From contig NZ_NEJH01000014.1 of NCBI RefSeq assembly GCF_002113025.1, positions 44,085-108,084 on the forward strand: 64,000 bases of DNA, read 5' to 3'. The stretch is from Pseudomonas sp. B28(2017). Its GTDB lineage: Bacteria > Pseudomonadota > Gammaproteobacteria > Pseudomonadales > Pseudomonadaceae. The notes under the pieces were generated by a model that ran no database searches, was not told where the DNA came from, and worked only from the letters and a program-made list of their open reading frames with translations. The translations under genes and the position numbers were made by a program. Numbering within the stretch: position 1 is the stretch's first letter; the number at the start of each line of letters is the position of its first letter. Of the stretch, positions 45,814-54,948 are shown one piece after another.

Positions 45814-46417
45814 GTGCAGGTATTCCAAGCAGTGGTTGCCGATGTTCATCGAAGTAGCGCAAGGCATCGTGGACAGCATTGATCACTGCTCTTGAGGTGA
45901 TGGTTGCGCCTGCGATCTGATCGAACTGCCCCTGATCCTTTTTCAGCGCCCAGCCGCTGTCACCGGGTTCTGTTCGAGATTTTCCGGTAAAAATCTGCAG
46001 CCAGGTATTGGGCCAGTCGGCGATCCGTGCTCCCAGTCCTGGTGTTTCCGACTGTTTGAGGGTTTTGACGCCCAGCAACCTGCCATTGGCGTCGATAGCG
46101 ATCAACAGGTCAATGGCACCGGCGTAGCCAAGGGTTTGACTACGCAGTAACACCGCGAAGGGTTGATCGGCCCGGGTCGCCAGATAACCACCCAGCAAGG
46201 TGCTGTTGGTCAGGACGGTTGTTTCGAACTTGATGGGGTGTTCGAGTGGTTGATTGTCGTAGCTGTCTGACGGGATCAGGTCGAGCAGATTGCGGCTGTC
46301 GATCAGGCGCTGTTCGGCTGCAATGCGCGGCGCGCTGACGAGTTGCATGACGTACGTCACGCCAAAGCCCAGTGCAGCCAAAAGCACCAGAAGCGCGATG
46401 CTTGAAGTCCGGCTCAT
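45806..46417 (-). CDS. rnfG: Electron transport complex subunit RnfG
   Basis: 203 residues from ATG 46417 (ATGA overlap with rnfD). One N-terminal membrane helix (about 5-25) and a periplasmic FMN domain. The covalent-FMN motif AGATITSRAVINAV keeps the acceptor Thr. ETPGLGARI is also conserved. A longer frame upstream is an overlap with rnfD and is not used. Confidence 0.9.
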   Translation of the reverse strand: MSRTSSIALLVLLAALGFGVTYVMQLVSAPRIAAEQRLIDSRNLLDLIPSDSYDNQPLEHPIKFETTVLTNSTLLGGYLATRADQPFAVLLRSQTLGYAGAIDLLIAIDANGRLLGVKTLKQSETPGLGARIADWPNTWLQIFTGKSRTEPGDSGWALKKDQGQFDQIAGATITSRAVINAVHDALRYFDEHRQPLLGIPAHG

Positions 46418-47400
46418 GGCGCCTCCGGCTGTTGCCTGGCCGCCACGAACCGCTCCAGCGCTGGCACGCACAGGTTCATCAACAGCACGGCGAAGGCGAT
46501 ACCGTCCGGATAGCCGCCCCAGGTACGAATCAGATAAGTCAGAAGCCCGACGCCAGCGCCGAACAGCAGTCGCGCGCCAGGGCTTCTGGCGCCGGACACC
46601 GGTTCGGTGATGATGAAGAACGCCCCCAGCATGGTCGCGCCGGTCAGCAGATGAAACAGCGGTGAGCCATGGGAGTCCGAGCCCGACCCGTTCCAGCACA
46701 GCAGACTGATGATGAACAGGCTGGCGAGCATGCCGACGGGAGCATGCCAGCTGATTACCCTTCGTTGCAGGAGAAACATTCCACCTGCCACAAAAGCCAG
46801 GTTCATCCATTCCACCCCCCGGCCGCCAAAGTGGCCGAATGCCGGGTTGCCGGCAAACAGTTCATCCATGGTAAGGCTTTTATTGATCCGCAGACTGTCC
46901 AGTGCCGTGGCCTGCACCCACGCATCCGGTGCATGACCGACACCGAACACTTGCTGCAGGCCACTCAGCAGGTCCATGCCTTGGGGCGATGGCCAATGGG
47001 TCATTGGTTGGGGAAAGGCCACCAGCACCAGGGCAAAACCGAGCATCGCCGGGTTGAAGGGATTCGAGCCGACGCCGCCATACAAGTGCTTGCCAAACAC
47101 CATTGCAAAAGCGGCAGCACTGAGGGGCATCCACCATGGGCAGTAAGGCGGCAATGCCAGAGCCAGCAATGTGGCACTGACCAACGCGCTACCGTCACTC
47201 AGGGTTGGTTTGAGTGGTCGCTTGCGCCATTGCACGACGGCGGCCTCAACGGCCAGCGCAGCAGCGACCGCCAGAACCAGGTTGATCAACACGCCCCAGC
47301 CGTATAGCCAGAACGCCGCCAGCATTCCCGGTAGCGTGGCCAGCAGCACCAGTTTCATCGCCTGTTGCAGGCGATCATCCGTTGTTTCAAGGGCTGGCAT
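46414..47400 (-). CDS. rnfD: Electron transport complex subunit RnfD
   Basis: 328 residues from ATG 47400. About nine to ten membrane helices; GGVGSNPFNPAMLG is diagnostic, and TGATMLGAFFIITEPVSG carries the Thr for covalent FMN. Its start lies inside the end of rnfB (14-base overlap), leaving no room for rnfC between them. Confidence 0.92.
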   Translation of the reverse strand: MPALETTDDRLQQAMKLVLLATLPGMLAAFWLYGWGVLINLVLAVAAALAVEAAVVQWRKRPLKPTLSDGSALVSATLLALALPPYCPWWMPLSAAAFAMVFGKHLYGGVGSNPFNPAMLGFALVLVAFPQPMTHWPSPQGMDLLSGLQQVFGVGHAPDAWVQATALDSLRINKSLTMDELFAGNPAFGHFGGRGVEWMNLAFVAGGMFLLQRRVISWHAPVGMLASLFIISLLCWNGSGSDSHGSPLFHLLTGATMLGAFFIITEPVSGARSPGARLLFGAGVGLLTYLIRTWGGYPDGIAFAVLLMNLCVPALERFVAARQQPEAP

Positions 47401-48400
47401 GGGCGTCCACCTGGCGCTCGGCTTCACCGAGTGCACGCTCCAGTGCTTCGATTTGTTCCGCCGGTGCTTCGTTGGCCAGAGCCTTCTTGAGTTCGGCGCG
47501 GCGCATGGCCAACTGGATCTTGGCCCGTTTCAGATCGGCATCATTTGACGACACAGTGGCGACCGTCGACGCAGGGGGCGGCGGGGTGGCGCTTTCCAGT
47601 TGCGCCAGGTTGTGTTCGGCGGCTTCGAACTGCTGTTGCAAGACGATCAACTGCGATTGCTGTTCGAAGGTCGGTGGATGTCCGAAGGCCTTCAGCGATT
47701 TGTGCAGCTGCGCCCGACTCATCGCCACGTCGATCTTTGCCTTTTTCAATGCGGCATCGGCATGGGCGGCTTTCTGTGCGCGAACACGCTCGAGGGCGGC
47801 CTGCACCGGATCGACTGCCGCTTCGGCAGGTTGGGCGGCCCGCTGTCGGGCCTGCCGTTCGGCCACTTTCTGTTGCTCCTCACGCTGCAAGCGGGCATTG
47901 CGTTGTTCGAAGCGGCTCCGTGCGTGATCGCGCTTGAGGGTGCGGGCTTGCCTTGCCTGCGGTGTAAGGGCCAGGCCCCCGACAACGGGCAGTACCGTGT
48001 TCGGTGGCAGTGGGCGCATTTCGATGCAGTCCACCGGGCACGGCGCCACGCAGAGGTCGCAACCGGTGCACTCATCGATGAGCACCGTGTGCATCAGTTT
48101 GGCCGCACCGACGATGGCATCGACCGGGCAGGCCTGAATGCACTTGGTGCAACCAATACACTCGGCTTCGCGGATATAGGCGATTTGCGCAGGTGCCGAG
48201 CCGCGAGTGATGTCCAGTTCCAGCACCGGCACCTTCAGCAACTCGGCCAGGGCCGCGACGGTTTCGTTGCCGCCGGGCGGACACTTGTTGATCGCCTCAC
48301 CGCGGGCAATGCCTTCGGCGTACGGTTTGCACCCGGGGTGGCCGCACTTGCCGCATTGGGTTTGTGGCAAGAGTGCGTCGATGCGTTGAATCAGACTCAT
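47387..48400 (-). CDS. rnfB: RnfB-like ferredoxin subunit with long C-terminal tail
   Basis: 337 residues against about 190 in the usual RnfB. The first residues (MSLIQRIDALLPQTQCGKCG) start directly at the Fe-S region: the usual N-terminal membrane helix is absent. Cys 16, 19, 24 and 40 form the Fe-S binding domain. Two [4Fe-4S] motifs follow (CIGCTKCIQACP 81-92, CTGCDLCVAPCP 111-122). Residues about 150-337 are a charged coiled-coil tail with two copies of LK.AKI..AM.RA.L.K.L (218-237, 290-309), like the C-terminal repeats of RnfC. Start overlaps rnfA by four bases. Confidence 0.85.
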   Translation of the reverse strand: MSLIQRIDALLPQTQCGKCGHPGCKPYAEGIARGEAINKCPPGGNETVAALAELLKVPVLELDITRGSAPAQIAYIREAECIGCTKCIQACPVDAIVGAAKLMHTVLIDECTGCDLCVAPCPVDCIEMRPLPPNTVLPVVGGLALTPQARQARTLKRDHARSRFEQRNARLQREEQQKVAERQARQRAAQPAEAAVDPVQAALERVRAQKAAHADAALKKAKIDVAMSRAQLHKSLKAFGHPPTFEQQSQLIVLQQQFEAAEHNLAQLESATPPPPASTVATVSSNDADLKRAKIQLAMRRAELKKALANEAPAEQIEALERALGEAERQVDAHASP

Positions 48401-48966
48401 GTTTTGATCAGTCCGCTGAATCCGAGAAAAGCCACTGCGATCAGGCCGGCACCAATCAGGTCGATCGGCAAGCCGCGAAAGGGCAGGGGAACATCGTTGT
48501 CGGCCGTGCGTTCACGCAAATCAGTGTAAAGGCTCAACACCAGCCAGAAGCCCAACCCTGCACCAAGGCTCAAGGCAGTGGCGTGTAAGAAGCCCTTGTT
48601 CTCTTGAGCATTTAGCAAGGTCACGCCGAGTACGCCGGCATTGCCCAGCAGCAACGGCCAGAGGCCCTCGAACGGCAGTGTCGAAAACAGCCGCGCCAGC
48701 CACTTCAGTAATGGGCTGATCAGCAGCACGCTCAATGGCAGAAACACAAACAGACGCAGCGTCGTCAACTGCAGTGGCACCAGCAGCCAGTGATAGAGCG
48801 CGTAGCCGAGCATGCCTACTACCAGCATCAGGCATGTCGTCGCAATGCCCAAGGCATGGACCTGACGGCGCTGGCCGGCCAACAGCGGATCGACGGCCAG
48901 CGGCCAGTGCAACACGAGGTTGTTGATCAGGGCGGCGCTGATGAGGGTAAGCAGGATCTCGGTCAT
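48397..48966 (-). CDS. rnfA: Rnf/Nqr-type membrane protein, RnfA position
   Basis: 189 residues from ATG 48966. About six helices; INNLVLHWPL and GVLGVTLLNAQENKGF fit RnfA/NqrE. The two cysteines that bind the iron-sulfur centre are both replaced: Asp 26 in PLAVDPLL for the usual LGxCPF, and Ala 110 in LLGNAGVLG for TTNCAVLG. First gene of the set. RnfA identity is from position and family resemblance. Confidence 0.85.
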   Translation of the reverse strand: MTEILLTLISAALINNLVLHWPLAVDPLLAGQRRQVHALGIATTCLMLVVGMLGYALYHWLLVPLQLTTLRLFVFLPLSVLLISPLLKWLARLFSTLPFEGLWPLLLGNAGVLGVTLLNAQENKGFLHATALSLGAGLGFWLVLSLYTDLRERTADNDVPLPFRGLPIDLIGAGLIAVAFLGFSGLIKT

Positions 48967-49056
48967 TGTTCGTGCCGACAAGAACGGGTTTTTTTAGCGC
49001 AGTTGTCTAAAAAGAGTAGGCATTATCCGGCAAGGCGGGAGGGTGGGCCAGACATG

Positions 49057-49092
49057 AAAATCCCACAGTCGCACCAGGTACGACTGTGGGAT
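49057..49092 (-). terminator. Terminator after metG
   Basis: ATCCCACAGTCG paired with CGACTGTGGGAT (12 bp), followed on the minus strand by TTTTCATG. It separates metG from rnfA, so rnf has its own promoter in 48967-49056. Confidence 0.85.
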
Positions 49093-49108
49093 CGATTTGC
49101 CGCAGATC

Positions 49109-51160
49109 TTACTTGATGCGCTGACCCGGCTTGGCGCCACTGTCAGGGCTCAGCAGGTAGATCTCTTCTCCACCAGGACCGGCGGCCATCACCATGCCTT
49201 CGGAGATGCCGAACTTCATTTTCCGTGGCTTGAGGTTGGCGATCATCATGGTCAGGCGACCATTGAGCTTGGACGGGTCCGGGTAGGCGCTCTTGATCCC
49301 GGAGAACACGTTGCGTTGCTCGTCACCGATGTCCAGTGTCAGGCGCAGCAGCTTGTCGGCGCCTTCCACGTGTTCAGCCTTGACGATTAGCGCGACGCGC
49401 AAATCGACTGCCGCGAAGGTGTCGAACTCGATTTCCGGCGACAGCGGATCCTTGGCCAGTTCGCCATTGCCGGCAGGTGCGGCTTCGCCGGTATCGGTCT
49501 GGCTGGCGGTCAGGTCTTCTTTCGAAGCGTCGGTCATGGCTTGCACCTTGACCGGGTCGATACGGGTCATCAGCGGCTTGAACTCGTTCAACTGATGGTT
49601 GGCGAGCAAGGTCGCGTGGTCGTTCCAGGTCAGCGGCGCGACGTTCAGGAACGCCTCGGCATCGGCGGCCAGCAACGGCAGCACTGGCTTGAGGAAGATC
49701 ACCAACTGGCGGAACAGGTTGACGCCGGTGGCGCAGATGGCCTGGACTTCATCCTGCTTGCCTTCCTGTTTGTTCAACGACCACGGCGCCTTGTCGGCGA
49801 TCCAGGCGTTGGCGCGGTCGGCCAGGCCCATGATCTCGCGCATGGCGCGGGCGAAGTCGCGGGCCTCATAGGCGTCGGCAATGCCTGGCGCAGCGGCCAG
49901 GAATGCTTCGGTCAACTCGGGTGCGGCGTTGGTGTCGACCATCACGCCGGCATTGCCTTTGTGAATGAACCCGGCGCAACGGCTGGCAATGTTGACGACC
50001 TTGCCCACCAGGTCGGAGTTGACCTTCTGCACGAAGTCTTCGAGGTTCAGGTCGAGGTCATCGACGCCACGGCCCAGCTTGGAGGCGTAGTAGTAGCGCA
50101 GGTATTCCGGCGACAGGTGGTCCAGGTAAGTGCGGGCCTTGATGAAGGTGCCGCGGGACTTGGACATCTTCTGGCCGTTGACGGTCAGGTAGCCGTGTAC
50201 GTTGATCCCGGTCGGCTTGCGGTAGCCGGCACCTTCGAGCATGGCTGGCCAGAACAGGGCATGGAAATTGACGATGTCCTTGCCGATGAAGTGGTACAGC
50301 TCGGCGGTGGAGTCTTTGCCCCAGAACGCGTCGAAGTCCAGCTCCGGCGTACGGTTGCACAGGTCCTTGAAGCTCGCCATATAGCCGATCGGCGCATCCA
50401 GCCACACGTAGAAGTACTTGCCCGGCTCGTCGGGAATCTCGAAACCGAAGTACGGCGCATCGCGGGAGATGTCCCACTGTTGCAGGCCGGCGTCCAGCCA
50501 TTCGGCGATCTTGTTGGCGACGGCGTCCTGCAGGGTGCCGCTGCGGGTCCAGGTCTGCAGCATCTGCTGGAAGTCCGGCAGCTTGAAGAAGAAGTGCTGG
50601 GAATCCTTGAGCACCGGGGTAGCGCCGGAGATTGCCGACTTCGGATCCTTCAGGTCGGTCGGCGCGTAGGTCGCGCCACATTTTTCGCAGTTGTCGCCGT
50701 ACTGGTCTTCCGTGCCGCATTTCGGGCAGGTGCCCTTGATGAAGCGGTCGGCCAGGAACATTTTCTTTTCCGGGTCGAAATACTGGGTGATCGAGCGCGT
50801 GGCGATGTGCCCGGCGTCACGCAGCTTCAGGTAGATCTGGCTCGATAGCTCACGGTTTTCTTCGGCGTGAGTGGAGTGGAAATTGTCGAAGTCCACGAGG
50901 AAGTCGGCAAAGTCGGCGCTGTGTTCAGCCTGGACGTTGGCGATCAGTTGTTCCGGTGTGATGCCTTCCTTTTCCGCGCGCAGCATGATGGCCGAACCGT
51001 GGGCGTCGTCGGCGCAGACATAGATGCATTGATTGCCGCGGTGCTTCTGGAAGCGCACCCACATATCGGTCTGGATGTATTCCAGCATATGGCCGAGGTG
51101 AATCGAACCATTGGCATAGGGCAGGGCGCTGGTGACGAGGATCTTGCGTGGCTCGGACAT
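49109..51160 (-). CDS. metG: Methionyl-tRNA synthetase
   Basis: 683 residues. Class I synthetase: HLGH in ANGSIHLGHMLEY, KMSKSRGTF, and the zinc cysteines CPKCGTEDQYGDNCEKCGAT. The C-terminal tRNA-binding (Arc1p-like) domain is present (about 575-683, DLRVALIVKAEHVEGADKLL), so it is the long dimeric form. Divergent from apbC. Confidence 0.98.
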   Translation of the reverse strand: MSEPRKILVTSALPYANGSIHLGHMLEYIQTDMWVRFQKHRGNQCIYVCADDAHGSAIMLRAEKEGITPEQLIANVQAEHSADFADFLVDFDNFHSTHAEENRELSSQIYLKLRDAGHIATRSITQYFDPEKKMFLADRFIKGTCPKCGTEDQYGDNCEKCGATYAPTDLKDPKSAISGATPVLKDSQHFFFKLPDFQQMLQTWTRSGTLQDAVANKIAEWLDAGLQQWDISRDAPYFGFEIPDEPGKYFYVWLDAPIGYMASFKDLCNRTPELDFDAFWGKDSTAELYHFIGKDIVNFHALFWPAMLEGAGYRKPTGINVHGYLTVNGQKMSKSRGTFIKARTYLDHLSPEYLRYYYASKLGRGVDDLDLNLEDFVQKVNSDLVGKVVNIASRCAGFIHKGNAGVMVDTNAAPELTEAFLAAAPGIADAYEARDFARAMREIMGLADRANAWIADKAPWSLNKQEGKQDEVQAICATGVNLFRQLVIFLKPVLPLLAADAEAFLNVAPLTWNDHATLLANHQLNEFKPLMTRIDPVKVQAMTDASKEDLTASQTDTGEAAPAGNGELAKDPLSPEIEFDTFAAVDLRVALIVKAEHVEGADKLLRLTLDIGDEQRNVFSGIKSAYPDPSKLNGRLTMMIANLKPRKMKFGISEGMVMAAGPGGEEIYLLSPDSGAKPGQRIK

Positions 51161-51342
51161 GGGGCTCGGCTACTTGATGAAACGGAGGTCGGCCACTATA
51201 AAGCGCCGGCACATATTTTTCACCCCGTGAGCCTGTTTCATTGGATGAATAACGGGTCGATACAGTCTTTTGAGCATCCCGTCGAACGCTCGGAACAGGT
51301 ACGATACCCGTCATCTTTCCAGTCCTGTTTTCGGAGTTGCCC

Positions 51343-52437
51343 ATGAGCGCCGTCAATCGCGCAGCGGTGGAAGCCGTCCTTCGCCAATACATCGACCCTT
51401 ACCTGAACCAGGATCCGGTCAGCGCCGGGTGCGTGCGCAACATCGAGATCCAGGGCGAGCGCGTCAGCGTTCAGCTCGAATTGGGGTACGCCGCCGGCCT
51501 GTTCAAGAGTGGCTGGGCGCAGATGCTGGAAATGGCCATTCAGGGGCTGGATGGCGTGGCAAGTGCCCGTGTCGAGATCACCAGCGTGATTGCCGCACAC
51601 AAGGCCCAGGCACAGGTTCCGGGGCTGGCCAATGTCAAGAACGTAGTGGCCGTGGCGTCCGGCAAGGGTGGCGTGGGCAAATCCACCACGGCGGCCAACC
51701 TGGCCCTGGCCCTGGCCCGTGAAGGCGCCAAGGTCGGGATTCTCGATGCGGACATCTACGGCCCGAGCCAGGGCATCATGTTCGGCATACCGGAGCGCAC
51801 CCGTCCCGAGGTCAAGGATCAGAAATGGTTCGTCCCGCTCAAGTCCCATGGCGTGGAAGTGATGTCCATGGCCTTCCTCACCGATGACAACACGCCGATG
51901 GTCTGGCGTGGCCCGATGGTCTCCGGCGCCTTGCTGCAATTGGTGACCCAGACTGCGTGGGGCGATCTGGACTACCTGGTCATCGACATGCCGCCAGGCA
52001 CCGGTGACATCCAACTGACCCTGGCGCAGAAAGTGCCAGTGGCCGGTGCGGTCATCGTTACCACTCCGCAGGACCTGGCATTGCTGGACGCGCGCAAGGG
52101 CGTGGAGATGTTCCGCAAGGTCAACATTCCGGTGCTGGGCGTAGTGGAAAACATGGCTGTGCATATCTGCTCCAATTGCGGACATGCCGAGCACCTGTTC
52201 GGTGAGGGTGGTGGCGAGAAACTGGCCAACCAGTATGGCGTCGAGTTGCTGGCCTCGCTGCCGCTGTCGATGGTCATCCGCGAACAGGCCGATGGCGGCA
52301 AGCCAACGGTGATCGCCGAGCCTGACAGCCAGATCGCCATGGTCTACCAGGAACTGGCCCGCCATGTCGGTGCGCGGATCGTGTTGCAGGAAGCTTTGAC
52401 GCCGGCGATGCCGAACATCAGCGTCAGCGACGATTGA
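51343..52437 (+). CDS. apbC: Iron-sulfur cluster carrier protein ApbC (Mrp)
   Basis: 364 residues from ATG 51343, seven bases after GGAG. DUF59-like N-terminal part (about 1-85), then a MinD-type P-loop ATPase with ASGKGGVGKSTTAANLALAL, and the cluster-binding CxxC in HICSNCGHAEH. It loads Fe-S clusters into apo-proteins. metG-apbC divergence is the common Pseudomonas arrangement. Confidence 0.95.
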   Translation: MSAVNRAAVEAVLRQYIDPYLNQDPVSAGCVRNIEIQGERVSVQLELGYAAGLFKSGWAQMLEMAIQGLDGVASARVEITSVIAAHKAQAQVPGLANVKNVVAVASGKGGVGKSTTAANLALALAREGAKVGILDADIYGPSQGIMFGIPERTRPEVKDQKWFVPLKSHGVEVMSMAFLTDDNTPMVWRGPMVSGALLQLVTQTAWGDLDYLVIDMPPGTGDIQLTLAQKVPVAGAVIVTTPQDLALLDARKGVEMFRKVNIPVLGVVENMAVHICSNCGHAEHLFGEGGGEKLANQYGVELLASLPLSMVIREQADGGKPTVIAEPDSQIAMVYQELARHVGARIVLQEALTPAMPNISVSDD

Positions 52438-52458
52438 GGGTGTGAACGCAATCCCCTT

Positions 52459-52484
52459 GTAGGAGCGAGCAAGCTCGCTCCTAC
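52459..52484. repeat. REP palindrome, GTAGGAGCGAGC class
   Basis: GTAGGAGCGAGC-AA-GCTCGCTCCTAC, identical to 3835-3860, between convergent apbC and the SDR gene. Confidence 0.85.
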
Positions 52485-52502
52485 AGTCGTTTTGTGGTGG
52501 CC

Positions 52503-53261
52503 TTAGATCCGCAACCCGCCATCCATCTCCAGAATCCGGCCGGTGTAGTAGTCGTTCTCGAAGATGTACGCCGCCGAGTGGGCGATCTCTTCCGGCTTGC
52601 CCATGCGCTTGAGCGGGATCCCGGCGGTCATTTTTTCCAGCGCTTCCGGTTTCATGCCCAGGGTCATTTCGGTTTCGATGAAGCCCGGTGCAATGCCGGC
52701 GACGCGAATGCCGTAGCGCGCCAGTTCCTTGGCCCAGGTCACGGTCGCGGCGGCGACACCGGCCTTGGCGGCGGAGTAGTTGGTCTGGCCGACGTTGCCA
52801 GCACGGGAAATCGACGAGATATTGATGATAGCGCCGACGTTTTTCAGCTCGACCATCTTCGCCGCGACTTCACGGGTGCACAGGAACACGCCGGTCAGGT
52901 TGACGTCGATGACCGCCTGCCATTGGGCCAGGCTCATTTTGGTCATTTCGCCATCCTTGACCTTGAGCAGCAGGCCGTCACGCAGGATCCCGGCATTGTT
53001 GATCAAGCCATGGATCGCGCCGAAGTCTTCAGCGACCTGGGCAACCATGTGGGTCACTTGCTCTTCGTTGGCCACGTTGCACAGGTAGGCGCGGGCCTCG
53101 ACACCCTGGGCCTTGCAGGCCGCGACGGCGTCATCGAGTTTTTCCTGGTTAAGGTCCACCAGCGCGAGCCTCGCGCCCTTGCCTGCGAAATACTCGGCCA
53201 TGGAGCGGCCTAGACCCTGGCAGCCGCCAGTGATAATGATTACTTTGTCAGTGAGTTGCAT
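52503..53261 (-). CDS. SDR-family oxidoreductase (FabG-like)
   Basis: 252 residues from ATG 53261 (GGGGGC eight bases before; the ATG at 53267 is too close to it). Rossmann fold with TGGCQGLG, NNAG, catalytic Ser in NISSISRAG and YSAAKAG; the final GRILEMDGGLRI is typical. Asp at the end of strand 2 (LALVDLNQ) suggests NAD(H). FabG-like in length; substrate unknown. Confidence 0.93.
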   Translation of the reverse strand: MQLTDKVIIITGGCQGLGRSMAEYFAGKGARLALVDLNQEKLDDAVAACKAQGVEARAYLCNVANEEQVTHMVAQVAEDFGAIHGLINNAGILRDGLLLKVKDGEMTKMSLAQWQAVIDVNLTGVFLCTREVAAKMVELKNVGAIINISSISRAGNVGQTNYSAAKAGVAAATVTWAKELARYGIRVAGIAPGFIETEMTLGMKPEALEKMTAGIPLKRMGKPEEIAHSAAYIFENDYYTGRILEMDGGLRI

Positions 53262-53425
53262 TCGCATGCCCCCGGTAGCAGGTCTGAGTGGTTTCCTTGT
53301 AGAGAGCCTCTCGATCTGCGCCTGACGTGGCCCGGCTGCACATGAGAACTGCCCCGATGGCGTGCTGGGACTTTCACCAGCAGCTCGTCCGTTTTTATGA
53401 CGGATTCTATCTAAGGAGTCATAAA

Positions 53426-54157
53426 TTGAGCGTTGAAGCGGCTAAGCATGCACGAGAATTGCTTCTCAAGGAATACCGTGGAGTGCTCTCGACGCACTCC
53501 AAATCGATGCCCGGTTTCCCATTCGGCTCCGTGGTTCCGTACTGCCTGGACGAGCTGGGCCGACCGCTGATCCTGATCAGCCGCATCGCCCAGCACACCC
53601 ACAATTTGCAGAAAGACCCGAAATGCTCGCTGTTTGTGGGCGAGCGTGGCGCTGAAGATGTCCAGGCCGTTGGTCGACTGACCTACCTGGCCGAAGCGCA
53701 GCAGCTCGAAGACGAAGCTGCCATCGAAGCCGCCTCCGAACGTTACTACCGCTACTTCCCGGAGTCGCAGGGTTATCACAAGGCCCACGATTTCGACTTC
53801 TGGGTGCTCAAGCCGGTACGCCACCGTTACATCGGCGGTTTTGGCGCGATTCATTGGGTCAATGACCTGACCCTGGCCAACCCTTTCGCCGGCAAGGCTG
53901 AACTGAGCATGGTCGAGCACATGAACGCCGACCACGCCAAGGCCATCGCCCATTACGTCGAGCTGGCCGGACTGCCGACAAACGTGCCGGCGCAAATGGC
54001 CGGTATCGACACCGAAGGCATGCACCTGCGCATCGGTCAAAGTCTGTACTGGTTGCCGTTTCAAGCGCCTTGTAATACGCCGACACAAGTCCGGGAGGCC
54101 TTGGTTTCTCTGGCTCACGCCGAACATTGGCCGAAAAATGAAGTGGCCGATGCTTGA
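53426..54157 (+). CDS. HugZ-like heme/flavin split-barrel protein
   Basis: 243 residues. TTG start at 53426, eight bases after AAGGAG; upstream in-frame starts have no ribosome site. Pyridoxamine-5-phosphate oxidase-like split barrel (about 15-150, GVLSTHSKSMPGFPFGSVVPY) with a C-terminal DUF2470 domain (about 165-240, HMNADHAKAIAHYVELAG). This is the HugZ/HutZ layout of heme utilisation proteins. The substrate is not shown by sequence alone. Confidence 0.88.
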   Translation: MSVEAAKHARELLLKEYRGVLSTHSKSMPGFPFGSVVPYCLDELGRPLILISRIAQHTHNLQKDPKCSLFVGERGAEDVQAVGRLTYLAEAQQLEDEAAIEAASERYYRYFPESQGYHKAHDFDFWVLKPVRHRYIGGFGAIHWVNDLTLANPFAGKAELSMVEHMNADHAKAIAHYVELAGLPTNVPAQMAGIDTEGMHLRIGQSLYWLPFQAPCNTPTQVREALVSLAHAEHWPKNEVADA

Positions 54158-54223
54158 ATTCACGAAACGGCGACGTCATCTAAGGTGAACTGGCAAGGCA
54201 TTCTTGCGTTGAGGAACCATTTG

Positions 54224-54700
54224 ATGCGCCCTTTTTTGTTGCTCTTTCTGCTGTTCCCGGTGTTGGAGCTGTTCGTATTCGTCAAGGTGGCAGGGTCCAT
54301 CGGGTTTTTCCCGGCCCTGCTGCTGATCATTCTCGGCTCGATGTTCGGTGTGTTCGTGCTGCGTATCGCCGGCCTGGCGACGGCCCTGCGTGCCCGTGAA
54401 AGCCTGAGCCGCGGTGAGCTGCCGGCCCAGACCATGCTCGAAGGCCTGATGCTGGCATTGGCCGGTGGCCTGTTGATTCTTCCGGGTTTCATCAGTGATG
54501 TGATCGGCTTGCTCATGCTGCTGCCGTTCAGTCGCCGCCTGCTGGCGGGTAAAATGCGCCAGCGCGCCGAAGAGCAGGCCATGCGTCAGCGAGCGTTCGC
54601 CGACGACCTGCAGGCACGCGGCGGTCCAGCCCCCCGTGAGCCGCTGGGGCGTGAGCCGACCGTGATTGAAGGCGAGTTCGAACACCGCGATACCAAGTAA
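54224..54700 (+). CDS. fxsA: FxsA membrane protein
   Basis: 158 residues from ATG 54224 (GAGGA upstream; a GTG at 54185 gives 13 more residues). Three to four membrane helices in the first 110 residues (FLLLFLLFPVLELFVFVKV, ALLLIILGSMFGVFVL, LILPGFISDVIGLLMLLP). FxsA reduces exclusion of phage T7 by F plasmid in E. coli. It lies upstream of groES as in many gammaproteobacteria. Confidence 0.92.
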   Translation: MRPFLLLFLLFPVLELFVFVKVAGSIGFFPALLLIILGSMFGVFVLRIAGLATALRARESLSRGELPAQTMLEGLMLALAGGLLILPGFISDVIGLLMLLPFSRRLLAGKMRQRAEEQAMRQRAFADDLQARGGPAPREPLGREPTVIEGEFEHRDTK

Positions 54701-54711
54701 TGGCACTCTAC

Positions 54712-54740
54712 ACACGGCACCTTCGGGTGCCGTGTTCGTT
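54712..54740 (+). terminator. Hairpin after fxsA
   Basis: ACACGGCAC-C-TTCG-G-GTGCCGTGT followed by TCGTTTG; a strong stem with a UUCG loop but few T. It lies between fxsA and groES. Confidence 0.7.
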
Positions 54741-54753
54741 TGCGGAACATCGA

Positions 54754-54790
54754 CCTGAAAAAATTTCGATCCCCGCCCTTGTAATAAGCT
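54754..54790 (+). promoter_or_regulatory. Possible heat-shock promoter region of groESL
   Basis: CCTGAAA (54754-54760) and CCCCGCCC (54771-54778) resemble the sigma-32 boxes CTTGAAA and CCCCATNT, but the 10-base spacing is short. No CIRCE repeat was seen. The 5' leader to groES is about 160 bases. Confidence 0.3.
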
Positions 54791-54948
54791 TATGCGCCCT
54801 TATGTAACGGTCACCGCAAGGTTTCTGGCGAACATGCCAGACAGACTTCCGCGGTTCGCTTGACGAACCGCAACCGGCACTGCCGGCCTTTGTTAAACCC
54901 GCCGGGACTACACCGGCCGATGAAAACCACAATTAGGAGAGATCGACA

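Noticed and set aside
54754..54778. A firm sigma-32 promoter for groESL
   Set aside because: Both boxes are imperfect and the spacing is too short; kept only as a low-confidence region.
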